Source: Apirhabdus apintestini (lineage in GTDB: Bacteria; Pseudomonadota; Gammaproteobacteria; Enterobacterales; Enterobacteriaceae). From it: a stretch of 64,000 bases of DNA. Positions 31,851 through 43,605 of this stretch are shown one piece after another. The DNA is taken from assembly GCA_033977085.1 (NCBI GenBank), contig CP138906.1, positions 3,286,001 through 3,350,000 on the forward strand, in the 5' to 3' direction. The notes under the pieces were generated by a model that did no database searches, was not told the origin of the DNA, and saw only the letters and a list, made by a program, of their open reading frames with translations. Positions within the stretch are counted from its first letter, which is position 1. Each line of letters starts with the position of its first letter. The position numbers were made by a program, and so were the translations under genes.

Positions 31851-33566
31851 TTTCCTTCTGGCTGAACGATGAGGGTGAGCCGGTTAAACTGATTCATGTC
31901 AGCATAGAGCGCAAAGAAGCGGTTGAGCATTTCGCCAAACAAATGGATGTCGCCCTCCCCCGTAAACCCGTTGCTGTCGAGGGTCACTTCGATATCCAGC
32001 CCGCGCAGCAGGTAGCCCTGCTCAAAACGTTGAAGGCGGTGATGCGCCACCTGCTGAATCGCCTCCAGACGCCGGGTGTTCAGACTCATCTTCCTGCCAG
32101 TTATAGAGCGCAAGCGTCCCGCGCAGCACTTCGGCGGTGCTCATCATGTTCAGGAACCCGGAGCCCAGGTGGCTCAGAACCCGCCAGTGGAAACGGTCTT
32201 CCGCAGGCGGGTATACCGGCAGCGTGGGCTTGCAGAGGTTGCGCACCGTCAGTTGCGTATCCACCACCTGCTCACAGCGGTCCAGCAGCGTGCTCTGCAG
32301 CGCCCTGCGAGGTAACTGACCGTTGGTGCCGGTAATTTGCAGTGAGACAGCTTCTCGCTCAAACAGACGGTCATTTTCCCACTGGTGCCCGCCAAGGATA
32401 AGCCAGGTGTCATACAGCCCGGTCACGCTGCGCTTCACGCGCGTGTGGTAATAGCGCGGCGGTGCATGGCGACGCATCATCCCCCTTGTGGCGGAAGCTG
32501 CTGAACGGCACATACTCCGCATCACTGGTCCGGTTTGAGCCGGTTACCGAATCCACGGAGTAAATCTCAGTATGCCCGTCCTGCAGACGTTTAGGGCGCA
32601 GCAGGTACTCGCTTTCAAGACCAGAGATAGTGAGCGGGTCCGCCTCCAGAGTGAACAGATTAATTACCGGCACGCAGTGCAGACGAACCGCCTCATCGGT
32701 GACCGGCAGGTCTGATGGCCACGGCGTACTGAACACGACTTCAATATCGAAGTACTCCGTACCGTGTGGCGGCGTAATGCCGTCCAGCCCGTTAAGGTGG
32801 ACAAACATAAATTTGTCGCGGAAGGTGAAGTATTCCAGCAGCAGCTGATAGCCACTGAAGGCGGTATCACCTTTCGGCCACAGGCCATCCTCTTCGGCAA
32901 ATCCTCCCGGTGAGAAATACCCGTCAAGCTGAATACGGTCGGTCTGTCCGGGCAGGCGCATGTACAGCGCGGCCTGTCTTTTGGTCAGCATCAGATGCAG
33001 CTGGCTGCTGACGGGGACATCTGCACCGAGATACAGGCTCAGGCGGCTGAGATCAGCACCGGACCAGTCTGCCTGGCTGCTGCAGGAAAAACGCATCGCA
33101 AGCCGCGAACGACCATCAGGCTCAGTGGTCATGGTAATGCCCGAAATACCCAGGGATTGAGCATCACATCCCGGGTGGTACGGTAACGACAGACGGTGTT
33201 CTTTGGCCCTACCGGACGGGAATATATCTCAAGACCCGCGGGCACCGTTTCAGCCATTTTCATGGCATGTAGCGCCGGGGTAAGTGCCACCACCGAGAGA
33301 GACGGAATGGTGCGCAGGTAATGTGGCCAGAGCATGCTGACCAGACCTTCCGTCAGTTCCGGCAGGTCGTCGTCAATTTTTTCGCGCAGTCGCCCCACTG
33401 AGAAAGCAAAGCCTTCAAGCAGGCGTTCAACATACGGATCGGGTGTGCCGGCCTTATCCAGGTCGAGCATCGCTGCGCGATCGGGATGGGTTTGTGCGAA
33501 CTCTTTCGCGGCTTCACGCAGGTAGCGCATTTCTGCGTCGTAATAACGCAGGGTCAAATCTTCCAT
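31805..33566 (-). CDS. tssF: TssF baseplate protein (several frame breaks)
   Basis: About 587 residues, the family length. Begins MEDLTLRYYDAEMRYLREAA, a hallmark of TssF (VasA), with LLEGFAFSVGRLREKIDDD. Breaks near 33130, 32480 and 32060 each move the frame by one base; the joined text runs through LPGQTDRIQLDGYF, LPVYPPAEDRFHW and IHLFGEMLNRFFALYADMNQF. Lies 20 bp after tssA and overlaps tssG. Confidence 0.9.
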
Positions 33567-33586
33567 TTATTTCTGTTCCTGTGGAT

Positions 33587-35181
33587 TTAACCGCAAAGCA
33601 CGGCGGCACGGGCAGGATCGACTGCGATCAGCCCGGCAAGTAGCTGGTCCATTACCGGTGTCAGCCGCACCTTGTCAGCCTCACTGCGAGCGGCTTTCAG
33701 TCTGAGCAGTTTCAGATGACGGGCCTGTACCTCGAACAACAGCTCAGGCTCCCAGTCGCTGAGGGTCACTTCTCTTGCACGCTCCCCCAGTTCAGCAAAC
33801 AGGTGCACCGCCAGGTCATTTTTACCGTACTGCTCAGCAATACGCCCCATCAGCAGACGCAACAGCCACTTCTGACGATCGGTGGTCATCCCCGGTCGGG
33901 TCTGTAGCCAGCCCAGCGCGGCATCCGGACCTTCGCTGTCCGCCAGCGCCACGGCTTCCGGCTCCAGCGCCAGAATGTCATCGTAACCGGCGGTTACCGG
34001 GGCTGATGGCGTGTCATTGCCCCACCCGGCGCTCGTATCCAGCATGCTCTGCTGGATCCAGTTCAGCGTCACTTCGTCCGCAAACGGTGTTCCGTCACTG
34101 AACGCCAGCGTTTCGAGACCGGAAAGGCGGGTCAGCAGTCCTTTAAGGTCAGCCGCGACAATGTCAGCCAGCGTCTCCTGCCCGGATTTCGTCAGGGCCT
34201 GGTGGATATACCACTGCAAATCCAGCCACAGGTGATTGGCACCGCGGGAAAAGGTGCTGTCCGCCGTTTCCAGCATTTCAGCCCAGTTTTGCTGCAGGTA
34301 GAGGCGTTTGAGTAACGCACGCTGATCCGCTCTTGGCGGTTCGATACGGGTACGCCCCTGTGCGTCCGGGGCCGGAATGGCCCGCAGGGTGTCATGACGC
34401 AGGCTTTTCATCAGATGGTGCGCTGACAGCCAGCCGTCGGGCTGCTCACGCAGATATTCGGTGAGCGTGCGGGCCTGTGCCAGCAAATCCTGACCGGAGG
34501 TGATACGTCCGATAACCGGGGCACCGTTGTGACTGGCCGTCGAAGGGGTTTCACTGATACTGGCGTTCTGCGGCACAACCGCATCCACACCACCCGCTTT
34601 CTGCAGACGGCTTTCCAGGCACCGTACAGCGCGTTCAGTTCAGGGCGTATTTCATCCGGCTCATTTTCGGTAAGCTGCGCAATCAGCAACAGCGCGCCGG
34701 TGGTACGCATCGCATCGCTCCTGACCACTTCCGGGTACAGGGAGAGCGAATCGGTCATACGCGAACCCGCCAGCCTTTCCAGCGCCGCCTTACGGCTGCG
34801 GTCACGCTGCGGGTGCAGCCGTGCTCCAAAGCGCTCCAGCAGACCGGCCAGTAGCTCGAGTCCTTCGGCCAGCCCCTGTTCACCCTCCCGATGCAGTTTT
34901 GCCCAGCAGTAATACGTCGCGACACGAATGTCTTTGGCGATGGTGGTGAGTAACTTCTCCGCAAGCTGGCAGATAAGCTCCGTGTCAGCCCCGGAGAGTT
35001 TATTAACCTCTTCACGCATTTGCTGGAAGTCATCATCATAGCCCGGGTCTTCACCAGCGGGCGATGAACCGGACAGCGGCTGCAGCCAGTTATCCCACTG
35101 CGCCACGCGCTCACGGGTTGCCGCAAGCAGTGGCGCCTGCTCAGCCTGGCAGGCGTTCAGCAAGGTATTAAGGGTGCTCAT
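33587..35181 (-). CDS. tssA: TssA cap/baseplate organiser (frame break)
   Basis: About 531 residues. N-terminal ImpA-type domain (SSPAGEDPGYDDDFQQMREEVN) and a VasJ-like C-terminal region (LADSEGPDAALGWLQTRPG, RQKWLLRLLMGRIAEQYGKN). Frame break near 34605. The start overlaps the tssM stop (TGATG). TssA proteins direct polymerisation or capping of the tail. Length and C-terminal part suggest the long-type TssA. Confidence 0.87.
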
Positions 35182-38100
35182 CAGTAAACCTCCTCTGCAT
35201 CACTGGCTGCACTGACCACTGCGACACCGGTGGTGCTGAAGATAGTCTCAGGCAGGCGGAAATTACGCAGTTTCAGCAATACCAGAGGTCCCTCTCCCGC
35301 TTCGGTTCGCAGGGTGTAATTAAGCATGCGACCATCCGGGGCTTTCCAGCTCAGGCTGTAACTGCTGCCGACGCCCGGATACGCCTGCACGCTGGCTTTA
35401 TCAAGCAGGCGTATCAGACCCCAGCTACCCGGAATATCTGCGTACTGGCGGGTACCTGCCTGCGTGCTAATCCAGCTCGAGGTTCGCACCCGGAGCCTCA
35501 GTATCCGCAGGCCAGGTGAAGCGCTTCCATGTCGGCATCTGATTCACGTAGGTCAGCTTCTGGCTGTCGATAATCATGTCAGTCTGCATTACGCCACTGG
35601 CGGTGCCCGGTCGCAGCTCGAAGCTCATCCCGGCATTGCCTTCGGTGAAGGCGACATCCGAGATATGGCTCAGGGTGTTGATGGCATTGAGGAACGCCGG
35701 GTTAAACACCAGCCCCTGCGAGTTGATGCTGTCCGGCACCCAGTGATTGCCTTCTTTATGCAGCACGCCCTTAAGACGGGTCTGCAGGAACTGTGCGATA
35801 CGCCCGGAATCGGCATTGAGGTATTTAGCCAGCAGCGGCAACGAAACATCGCTGCTGGAATTGTTAAACGGATAACGACCACCAAAAGCGCTGTTCCACT
35901 CAGCCACCACCGCCTGCTGCCACTGGGCATTGAGGCTCCCGGCCGCCGGGGTCAACACCTGCTGCCAGGCCTGTTCCATCGGGTTCACAAACACCGTGCG
36001 GCCAAAACCGCTCCACTCCTGACCCAGACCGGCGGCAATCAGGCTGCCGTAGTCGCGGGTTTCGGTCAGGTCCACGGCTTTTCCCTGGAATACCGTCTGG
36101 GCAATGGTCTGGGTCATCACCTGCGGGTCGGCGGCGTTGGTCACCTGCTGCAGACGCAGACGGACCTGGGTCACGCGGGTCAGGTACGACTGCAGACTCA
36201 GCGCCTGTACTCCGGTGTTACTTTTATCCATCAGCGCCAGTACCGGACCAAAGGTTGCATCCAGCGGACCATGGGCCCCGGCGCTCTGGTCAATGGCATC
36301 CTTGTTGTCACCGCTCAGCAGATTCTTCGCGGATTTCACCAGTGAGTCGGAAATCGCTTCACCAGTCTGTCCGGTACGCCCCTGCACGTTCAGGGTGTTC
36401 ATCAGCGCCACCAGAGGTGACTGGCGCACATCGGCCATTAGCGTCAGCTGGTCAATAGAGTCCGACAGAGTCGCAGCCGGGTTCCAGCGCAGGCTGTTGA
36501 GAAACTCCAGCCAGGCACCGCCAAAATCGGCGAAGTAACGCTCCGTCAGGCGCTGCTTCAGCGCTTCCGGTGAGGTTTCATCCTGTTTATTCACCTGACG
36601 CTTACTGTCCGTGAGCACCCAGTCGAGTTCGTCCCGGCGTGCTTTCACCACTTTTTCGATTGCAGGCTGTACGGCCTGCTCCCAGGCCTGGCGGGTAAAC
36701 ATGCCCGGCACAATTTCAGTGGTGCTGAACAAACGGGATGCGTCGGTATCACCGGTCATGTCTTCCAGGTGCATATCGACATACAGGTGTGACACCTGTG
36801 AGAGCATCTTCTGGTACAGCGTTGATTCGCTGTTACGCACGCCCATCAGGCGAACCAGCAGGGAGCGCGCCTGGCTGACCATGTTTTCATCGGCACGGAG
36901 TTTCCACTCCGGGTGCGCAATCAGCTGCGCGCCATAGAACGACAGCAGCGACGGAGCCATCCCCTGCCAGACGCCATCTTTCACACCGTTACGCTTCGGC
37001 CAGTCATTCAGCAAAGCAGAACTGAACCAGGCAGCATCCATATGCTCCGGGCGCGTCAGCATCAGGTAGAGTTTGAGTTGGTCATAAGTGTTCTTTGCCA
37101 TCTTCTCGCGCAGTGGGCTACCCGGTGGCAACGCATTAAAGGCATTCAACCGGGTCTGTAAATGGTCAGCTGTCGCATCCCGCAACAGCGGCAACGCGCT
37201 GTCCTGGTAACGTGGCCAGAGTGCTGCCAGCAGCGCATCATTCTGACTCAGCCCGGCACGTTCATACCACGGCACACCATGCTCAGCGCGGTACTGCAGA
37301 CGAGCCAGGGTCTTCTGTAGTTCAGACAGGGCGTGCAGACGCTGTTCCAGCGGCATATTCTGCCGGGCGGCAAGAGATGCCTGTGTATTTGCACCAGCAA
37401 TCTGGTTGCGGTTGGTGACATACGCGATGCTCATCCACACTGCCCAGCCCACCATCGTAAGCGCAGCAGCAGACGCCATTACCCTGCGCCACGGAATGCC
37501 GGGTTTAACGGGGCGCAACGCGGCAGGAAGCATTCGGAGAGTATCAGGCAGAACATCCCAGCGCTTGTCCATGCCCCAGTGATGCGGTACGGCACGTCCA
37601 GCACCGGCAGAAGGCTGGCTGAACACCACGCCAGCCAGCGGCAGCGGACGATACGGATTGAGCATCACCGACAATGGCGCGGTCACGCTCTGTGGCTCAC
37701 GGATGAGCTCGGTCGGCAAGCGTCAGCAGGAAGTTGTGTTTTACATCATCGCAGGTTTGCAACAACCCTTGAGAAGTCAGTTCCGGCGTCAGGGCTGAAA
37801 GCTGTTCAGCCAGACCTTCGGGACCGCAACCGGCAGGCAGCAGACAGCCTGTGGCCTGTACAATGCGACCATTCGGCTGACCGGCACGCGGGTGCAGCGA
37901 CCAGACATAAAGCGGGAGTCTCCAGCCAAGCGTTTCCATACGCGCGCTGATGGCATGGGACAGGGAGTCCATGGTGCTTTCAGACGGTACCGGTAATGGC
38001 CGCTCCAGCCCCGGCGCTGACAGTTGGTCGAACGCCGAGGTCACCCATACCAGCCCATCCGCCGGACGGCGGCGCAGTTTGCGCAGCGCGGTCAGCCAGG

Positions 38101-38584
38101 CACTGTCAGCAGGGGTGTTGAGGTCACCGCCCCACAACAGCAGCGTGCCGCGGTCTTCCTGCCAGAGCTGGCCCGTCAGGCCAGGAGTCAGTTGCTCCAC
38201 CTCAGAGGCAGTGCCGGTTATCAGCAGAATGCGCGTTTTACGGCCCCAGCGATGACCGTAGAGGTTGCGCATGGCGAGACGGATGGTGTCGACGGTGACG
38301 TTGCGTGGTGGAGTCCGGGCAACTCTTGATTCATCAGAAGGCAACGCATTGTTCTTCTGTTCTCGCCAGCGATGGTACTTTTCCCGCATGAACTGAAACA
38401 TGAACGGCGTGTAGCGAATAATCAGCAGAATAAGCCAAATAACCACAAATGCCATCGCCTGTTTCAGGCGTGTATCAAGTCCGTATTCAGGCCCAAAATG
38501 CAGGATCAAGCCCAGTATAGCGAGTGAGATCAGGGCTACGATGCCGGCAAGCCCTCCTCTGCTCCATGAACTAACCGGCGTCAT
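35181..38584 (-). CDS. tssM: TssM (IcmF/VasK) membrane channel component (two frame breaks)
   Basis: About 1134 residues. Start at 38584 (MTPVSSWSRGG), 8 bases after AGGGAG. Two N-terminal membrane helices (GIVALISLAILGLIL, FVVIWLILLI), a cytoplasmic domain, a third helix (ASAAALTMVGWAVWMSIAYV) and a large periplasmic domain ending TssM-like (RQYADIPGSWGLIRLLDKA, FRLPETIF). Where many TssM proteins have a Walker A motif this one reads LLITGTASEVEQL, without GKS/T. Breaks at 37713 (GACCGAGCTC) and 35478 (CTCGAGCTGG) both lie at AGCT sites; repaired they read LTLADELIREP and ANLSWISTQAGTRQ. Confidence 0.92.
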
Positions 38585-38622
38585 TATTATTGCTCCCTGA
38601 AGTAATGGTACTGACAAAACGA

Positions 38623-39729
38623 TCAGTTCCGGAAGTAAACAGACCTAAAACAGGTGCCTTGCCAACCAATGTGATATCGGAAAGCAATGCGGCTAAAAGC
38701 CACGCACTGCCAGCCCTGGAATACCGTTATATTTTTCCAGTACATCAATCTCCTGGGCACCCACGGTGTCAGATGTGATTGAGACGCCGTCATTAGATCA
38801 GCAAACCAGTCATTCCAGTGCCCATAATCACAAAACACTTTTGATGTCTGACAGGCGATCGTTTGTGTTTCGAGGAACAAACCCATATCAGCCCTGAAAT
38901 TTGGCATGTCCAGCAGCATTGGTCGCAAGATGCGGGCAGAGTGAGGAAGATGGTATTTTTCAGCAACATCATCGCTGGTAAGTATCAACGCCGCGAGTGC
39001 ATCGGAATACTGTTCAGCCCCCTGATTCTGCAATATCAGGATCAAATCAATATCGAAAACGGGATTTTTAAGGCGCTCTTCGATCCAGGCAAAAGAAAGG
39101 GCTTCACAACATGAAATCGAACCTGTCAGCGCCCGCCCTGGATAAATTTTTTCCCATGATTCACGAAACCGGGTCTCGAAGTTTGACGAAATCATGTCGC
39201 TCACAATGGTGACGTTGAACGGCACTGTCGCAGGCAACATCGCGACCGCGTTTTGTACACTGGCCAGACCCAGTCCGAGCAAGGAGGTGGACGTCGTCGA
39301 TTTCGCATCAAAATGGCTGGTCAGTGAAAGAAATTGCGGCGCATCTGCAGCATCAGATTTAGCAATGGCGTCAGAGGTTACTCCGGAAGGTAGCAGTATG
39401 CTGCTTCCAAGCACAGCCAGATAACGTCCTGCCCAAACTTCCCACTGTTGCTGCCCGTATTCAGCTTCCTTCTGCAAAAACTGATGTTCGCTGACTGTTC
39501 TGCCCCACAGCCACCCTCGCAAACAAAACAGGAAAAACCAGCCAAGAACCGGGCTGGATGCCAGCCACCAGATATTGAATACAGCCAGTGCCTTAACCAT
39601 GTCTGACGCATGCAGAATAAACAGCAAAATACCCGTAACCGCGGCAACACCGCCTGCCAACAGCCATCCCGTAAAAGATGGCTCACCAGGCAACTCCATT
39701 GTTGTTGCTTTCGTCCTTTCCCAGCCCAT
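38623..39729 (-). CDS. T6SS-linked membrane protein of unknown function
   Basis: 368 residues from ATG 39729 (MGWERTKATTMELPG). Two close hydrophobic helices (GWLLAGGVAAVTGILLFIL and FNIWWLASSPVLGWFFLFC) are followed by a soluble domain of about 280 residues (VPFNVTIVSDMISSNF, IDLILILQNQGAEQYSDAL). The last 55 residues may be shifted: another frame reads DTVGAQEIDVLEKYN there. It lies between the PAAR gene (3 bp) and tssM (38 bp), so it belongs to the operon. It may be a spike-loading or membrane-complex accessory; no family recognised. Confidence 0.65.
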   Translation of the reverse strand: MGWERTKATTMELPGEPSFTGWLLAGGVAAVTGILLFILHASDMVKALAVFNIWWLASSPVLGWFFLFCLRGWLWGRTVSEHQFLQKEAEYGQQQWEVWAGRYLAVLGSSILLPSGVTSDAIAKSDAADAPQFLSLTSHFDAKSTTSTSLLGLGLASVQNAVAMLPATVPFNVTIVSDMISSNFETRFRESWEKIYPGRALTGSISCCEALSFAWIEERLKNPVFDIDLILILQNQGAEQYSDALAALILTSDDVAEKYHLPHSARILRPMLLDMPNFRADMGLFLETQTIACQTSKVFCDYGHWNDWFADLMTASQSHLTPWVPRRLMYWKNITVFQGWQCVAFSRIAFRYHIGWQGTCFRSVYFRN

Positions 39730-39732
39730 TGA

Positions 39733-39998
39733 TTATCCTACTGTGCTGTTCTGAGCACTTGAAATTACAGTACAGCCGCACTGACATTTGCAGCCATCGA
39801 CGACAACAGCGCGACCGTTAAATGTCCGGTGCGGTGATCCTTCCACGATAGGATTCGTTCCATGTCCTTCTATCGGGCAACTCACCATATCACCAACTAA
39901 TGCGGCTTTTTTCCGTCGACAGTAATATTGGAAGAGGCAGAGATCACTTTTCCACCGTGAGAAGTTTTGTCACCAAGCAAAACCAAGCCTTTTGTCAT
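39733..39998 (-). CDS. PAAR-repeat spike tip protein (frame break)
   Basis: About 88 residues. PAAR pattern: VLLGDKTSHGGKVISAS, then ALVGDMVSCPIEGHGTNPI and AVVVDGCKCQCGCTV. PAAR proteins cap VgrG and carry effectors. One A is missing from the A6 run near 39907, after ITVDGKK. The C-terminus holds five Cys, four of them in CKCQCGC, more than the usual PAAR zinc ligands. Too short for the longer frames in this area; found by reading across the break. Confidence 0.82.
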
Positions 39999-40028
39999 GT
40001 TGAATTCTCGAAACAAAATAAACAAAAA

Positions 40029-40784
40029 TCATTTAACTTTCATTTTATCGATCTTATCAAAATCAGGGAAAAACGTTCTTTCAGGAGCAATACTTCTATC
40101 CGTACAAATAACATTTAGATATTCACCTTTCATTTTCTTTTCTAACCCAACAAATCTTGTTATTTCCTCCTTATCTATTTAAGGGGGGCATTGAACTAAC
40201 ATCACCAACACGCAATGATAGAAAGTCTCTCTTACCAAATAGCTATAAGCCATTCTCCCCTCAACTTTTCTTTTTATATAAGGATAATGTTTAGGGGATA
40301 AATCTACATCCTCAATGACAAAGGTAAATTATCCATTGCGAGAAGCATAATTATCAAAGGCGAGAGTCCCCCCCCACCGTGCTAGGAACAAGATCTTTGC
40401 CAAGAAGTATCGCATCTATATACTCGATACCGAAATTGACCGCACTCAACGTCCATTTACATGAACCACCACCAGCCATAGCAACTTTTGCTATCAAAAT
40501 ATCCCCGCTATCTTGCCGCATGAGGCCCCCAATAACGTTATAGCTTGGCTCTGTGATAATTGAGCCATCAAATCCACTGATTCTTTTTTCATGCATTCAT
40601 GCGAGATGTATCTGACCTCAAGCGGAAACTGTTTAGTGTAATGAAAGGGATTGTGAACTTCTATGGCTATAAAGTTGGCATCTACAGGCGGCAAGAGTAC
40701 TCAATTGGTCACTCGACTGCCCCCTCCAGCCATAAAAACGGCCAGAAGCAGCATCATTAACTTTATCTTAGTAAGCAAAATCAC
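40029..40784 (-). pseudogene. Decayed second copy of the effector immunity lipoprotein
   Basis: Paralogue of the lipoprotein at 40823-41608, aligned over most of its length (VDANFIAIEVHNPFHYTKQF, EVRYISHEC, GFDGSI, SYNVI, GGGSCKWTLSAVNFGIEYID). Two differences look like real decay: the lipobox reads AGGGS where the first copy has GGCS, so the lipidated Cys is gone, and an in-frame TGA follows three codons on (RVTN-stop). Further frame breaks occur near 40590, 40380 and 40190. Starts at GTG 40784 after GAGGGAGAC. Confidence 0.65.
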
Positions 40785-40822
40785 GTCTCCCTCAAAGAGG
40801 GAAAACAAAGCTGACCAGCAGA

Positions 40823-41608
40823 TTATTTCCCACCAGATCCGTTGACTTTGCTAAAATCAGGTGTTGTGTTTTTTGATGAAATGACGCTCCCATCAGGATA
40901 GACAAAAGAGTACATAGCATCTTTCCCCTTCTTATTAGGGAATATCATCAATACTTTTTTACTTTCGTCTATAGAGGGATTGTAATTTATTAAAACATTT
41001 TCGTTAGGTTTATAGTCCAACTTCACTTTCCAAAACGCATCTTCCTTACCGAAAAGATATAATTTATCCCGCATAGTAGACTGTGGGCTATCATTCCATT
41101 TTTTATAAAAGGATAGTATTTTGGAGTGTAATTAAAATCATTCCCCGCCACTGTGTCAAATTGTCCATTCCGCGCAGCATCAGCATCAAAAGCAATAGTT
41201 ACACCAACCGCAGTTCCGGTACTAAATCATTCCCAAGATGTGTAGCATCTATATATTCAATACCCACATTGATTGCGCTTAAGCTCCATGCACACTCCCC
41301 CGCCAGTAATAGCGACTGTACCTTTCCATTTATCACCATTCTGCTGTTGTAAAGGTACTTTAATAACGTTATAGCTTAATTCCGCATCCACAGAACCATC
41401 AAATCCGTTTACTCTTTTTTCTGGCATTCACGTGAAATATATCTAACTTCAAGAGGAAATGGTCTTGTGTATTTTGAAGGATTACTAACCTCAATAGTCA
41501 CCCATTTGGTATCCGCTGGAGGGGAAATTGCATTGCTTGTGGCATGACTACAACCTCCGACTATAAAAAAGACAAGCGGTAAAAAATGAATTTATTTTTA
41601 TTAAGCAT
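40823..41608 (-). CDS. Probable immunity lipoprotein for the lipase effector (frame breaks)
   Basis: About 262 residues. Begins MLNKNKFIFLPLVFFIVGGCS: lipoprotein signal with Cys after GG. The mature part contains WVTIEVSNPSKYTRPFPLEV, GFDGSVDAELSYNVI and ends GSVISSKNTTPDFSKVNGSG. Its start overlaps the effector stop by 8 bp. T6SS phospholipase effectors act from the periplasm and their known immunity proteins are often periplasmic lipoproteins, which fits. Frame breaks near 41590, 41430, 41300 and 41210. Confidence 0.7.
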
Positions 41609-43604
41609 TTTCAATCACCTCATCACCATAAATGGCAAATCGAACTAGCGCATCATTCCCATAAGATTCAGACAGAGTAGGAGATAGTGATGCCTTCAAT
41701 AACCCTTCTATGTCAAGGAACATCTCATTTCTTTCATATTCCTTTTCAGGAATTTCATCTTTATGTTCCGACATTTGCTCTTTAAAACGATCTACATTAT
41801 ATAGATGCTCAGTAAAATTCCGGTTCTCAACCAATCCTTCATTATCTATTAGTTCCAATAATTTATTATTCATATAAGGCATATACGACGTCATGAAATG
41901 ATCGCCAAATGTTAAATCTGCTCCACGGTCGGGGTTTTGTCCTTCAGGAAAAATCTCTTCCAGCTTGCTAGCCGTTAGTGACCTTCTGAACTCCTTTTGT
42001 TTACGGCCTGCAGTTTGCATCTCTTGGTCCGACAAAGAAGGAACAAGATATAATTTAGCTTTTATCGGAAGAAGCCCTTTTAAATTTATGCAACCAGCAG
42101 GTACGGGCAAACTTGTTTTACACTCTTGCCACTCACGACTTTGTGTCGCAGTTAGAAATACAACTGGATTACCATGGTGCCAAAAGCAATCCCCCAAGAT
42201 ATAGCTTGGTAAGCCAGAAGTTCTCCAACAGACCACAGCATCCCTAAAGTTTTCCCAAGTGGTCCCCAGAGGTTATATAACGCATTATCTAGACTCGCTT
42301 CTGGTGGAACTGCTGGAACGGGATCATTATCATTTACATGACGGAAATGGGTGATTTCGGATAACTGCTGAACGGCCTCTTTGGTAAAGGTACGGGGCAT
42401 ACCATATGTGTAGAGCAAAGGTTTTTCAGACTTTAGTGCAGCAGAGTAAATTAATGCAAGCGCTCCCCCAAACTATGGCCGCAAACAAATAAATTTCGTG
42501 CTCTAATTAAAGTTAAGAGCTCATCAAACTCAGAAGAAAAAAGCCGTTCAGATCTACTATATCCACTTAGGAATCCATCGTGCACTTTTCCAGCAGGACT
42601 CAAGTTTGTGCACATAGTTTTATTTACATCACATACCTCAGTGCTAACAGGACTAAATGCCAGATCCGTTCCGACATCATACAACCCTGCAGTCCCTCTC
42701 CATGCGACAATGACTTTATCTGTATTGTAAACATAATACAGTTGAGTATCGCCTTCTGGTTTTGCTGAGTTCCCCCTCCAGAGGTGCTGCCACTTTTATT
42801 ATCAGTCTTCGAGGTGTCTCTAGAGGTATCCATGAAAACAGGAGGATTATATCGCTCGCTAAATGGTACATCCTGCACTAGTGTATTGTAACTAAAACCG
42901 CCTTTATGGAGCTGAGGTAAACGCGATAAATCTTGGCACTGGTTTATATAAAATCGTGTTATTGATTCCGGCCGGAGTGCTTTATCATCGGCATAAGCTA
43001 GAGAGGCACTTGCTCCGAGGTTGATGGCATTTGCCATTGAATATTCATCCTGGTGATGTAAAACCAATTCCCATGCTCTAAAAGGGCAAATTTCAATAAT
43101 ATGCCGCTTTTCAAGTTCATTTGTCCGGACGGTAAGCCCTTTGAAAGACTTGTTAGGTGGAAAATGGAAGGATGGTAAGGTTTCGCCTTTATGCAATTCG
43201 ATATTAGGATAACCTGAACTAAGTTCACCGACTACGGCGTAATGCCAGATATGACCGGCATCTACTGCAGGCTGTCTAACTAAAGAATCGATTTCTGCAT
43301 CTCTACCTGGGCGAAGCGCTCTCTTCTCCATTTCATTTACTAAAGCAGTCGATTCTAATTTCAGAGCCAATTCAAGTCCATGCGGCATATCAATGCGAAT
43401 AAGCCCATCTGAGTCACTTTGACCTGTATACGTAAAGTTATCGACTGGCCCGGAAACAGGGTGTGAACTTTCAGCAGTCCATGGCATATTCGCCACAGGT
43501 TCGCCCTGCTCATCAACCAGTTGAAATTCTACCCAGTAGGGCTTCTGCTCTTCGCATGGAGCATGGGGGTTTTTACGGCAGAGTGAGGATACAGCTGTAG
43601 TCAT
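41601..43604 (-). CDS. T6SS class 3 lipase effector (frame breaks)
   Basis: About 668 residues. An N-terminal beta-rich region (YWVEFQLVDEQGEPVANMPW) is followed by an alpha/beta hydrolase of Lipase_3 type: nucleophile FVCGHSLGGALAL, acid VNDNDPVPAVPP, and a likely His in FGDHFMTSYMPY. This completes a Ser-Asp-His triad. Substrates are probably membrane phospholipids of rival cells. Frame breaks near 42760, 42475 (G5 for G6 inside the active-site motif) and 42200. Placed directly after vgrG (1 bp) and before its immunity gene, the standard effector position. Confidence 0.82.
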
Positions 43605-43605
43605 T

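Noticed and set aside
35181..35489. A separate small gene after tssM (102 codons)
   Set aside because: Its text (RQYADIPGSWGLIRLLDKA, FRLPETIF) is the normal end of TssM; the split comes from one extra base at 35478.
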